From positions 117,413 to 181,412 of the forward strand of contig NZ_JBGCUE010000007.1 in NCBI RefSeq assembly GCF_041102575.1: 64,000 nucleotides of DNA, given 5' to 3'. The DNA is from Tenuifilum sp. 4138str (lineage in GTDB: Bacteria > Bacteroidota > Bacteroidia > Bacteroidales > Tenuifilaceae). Positions 63,903 to 64,000 of the stretch are shown one piece after another. Position numbers and translations under genes: made by a program. Below the pieces are notes generated by a model. That model saw nothing but the letters and a program-made list of their open reading frames with translations. It did not search any database and had not been told where the DNA came from. Each line of letters opens with the position of its first letter. Positions within the stretch are counted from its first letter, which is position 1.

Positions 63903-64000
63903 ACCTTTTTTTTATCAAATTACGAATCAATGTCGTTTAGTTAAGGAATATTCATAATCGTTTGTAATTCATATAGTAAAGTCGCTTCGGTTTTTTATTT
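63903..64000. other. upstream region of the TPR kinase gene, window edge
   Basis: The 98 bp upstream of the ATG at 63902 have no clear TAnnTTTG match on the minus strand and no gene. Confidence 0.4.

Noticed and set aside
1..64000. CRISPR array, rRNA or tRNA genes
   Set aside because: Repeats at 5.7-9.2 kb lack regular spacers and direct-repeat periodicity. No rRNA segments were noticed, and the only tRNA-like fold is the tmRNA.

Overview
The window looks like a chromosome segment of a Bacteroidota bacterium, probably a Bacteroidales-like anaerobe or facultative anaerobe. Several signs agree. Many genes are preceded by a TAnnTTTG -7 box. A secreted repeat protein ends in a type IX secretion (Por) tail. 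The tmRNA tag reads GETNYALAA. The main sigma factor has the short 287-residue Bacteroidota form. A single-chain pyruvate:ferredoxin oxidoreductase is present, and there are many TPR and propeller histidine kinases. No rRNA, tRNA or CRISPR array was seen.

Bases 1-9.4 kb hold the end of miaA, two polytopic membrane proteins (DUF2079 and a GT-C-like protein) and two lipoprotein peptidases (S9 and M28). These are followed by repeat-rich non-coding DNA with palindromic and direct intergenic repeats. The tmRNA gene (9.45-9.85 kb) is followed by an internally deleted IS30-type element with recognisable inverted ends, a T9SS-tailed repeat protein broken by one TGA, and a relic of a second repeat protein. 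From 12.9 to 17.5 kb an eight-gene leftward operon (thioredoxin-like, membrane protein, FMN reductase, DODA-type dioxygenase, methyltransferase, MFS pump, DoxX, MarR) looks like a quinone/electrophile detoxification unit. A perfect dyad sits upstream of its predicted -7 box. Then come a lipoprotein nuclease, a propeller histidine kinase split by a one-base slip in an A7 tract, nifJ and a Lys1/alanine dehydrogenase-like enzyme.

The centre (28.1-43.8 kb) holds nearly the whole aromatic amino acid pathway in two divergent operons. The leftward one is pheA-tyrA-aroG/Q-aroB-aroD-aroE-aroA-aroC. The rightward one is trpE-G-D-C-F-B-A plus a second DAHP synthase. The 580 bp between them carry three complete transcription attenuators: two in series with Phe/Tyr-rich leader peptides facing pheA, and one with a Trp-Trp-Trp leader facing trpE. 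Each has a terminator and an exactly complementary antiterminator segment. The two predicted -7 boxes lie only 3 bp apart. This is the most striking regulatory structure in the window.

The right third contains rpe, rpoD, a family 2 glycosyltransferase, a Crp/Fnr regulator, a possible small RNA, a peptide-binding lipoprotein with a GlcNAc-kinase-like gene, and a compact divergent cassette. The cassette encodes a NACHT NTPase, a 35-residue membrane peptide and a trypsin-fold protein whose catalytic His appears to be Gln; it may be a defence or stress module. Next are a cyclic-nucleotide-domain/aspartase fusion, cytidine deaminase, a REC-PAS-class III cyclase, a lone xseB and two paralogous TPR histidine kinases.
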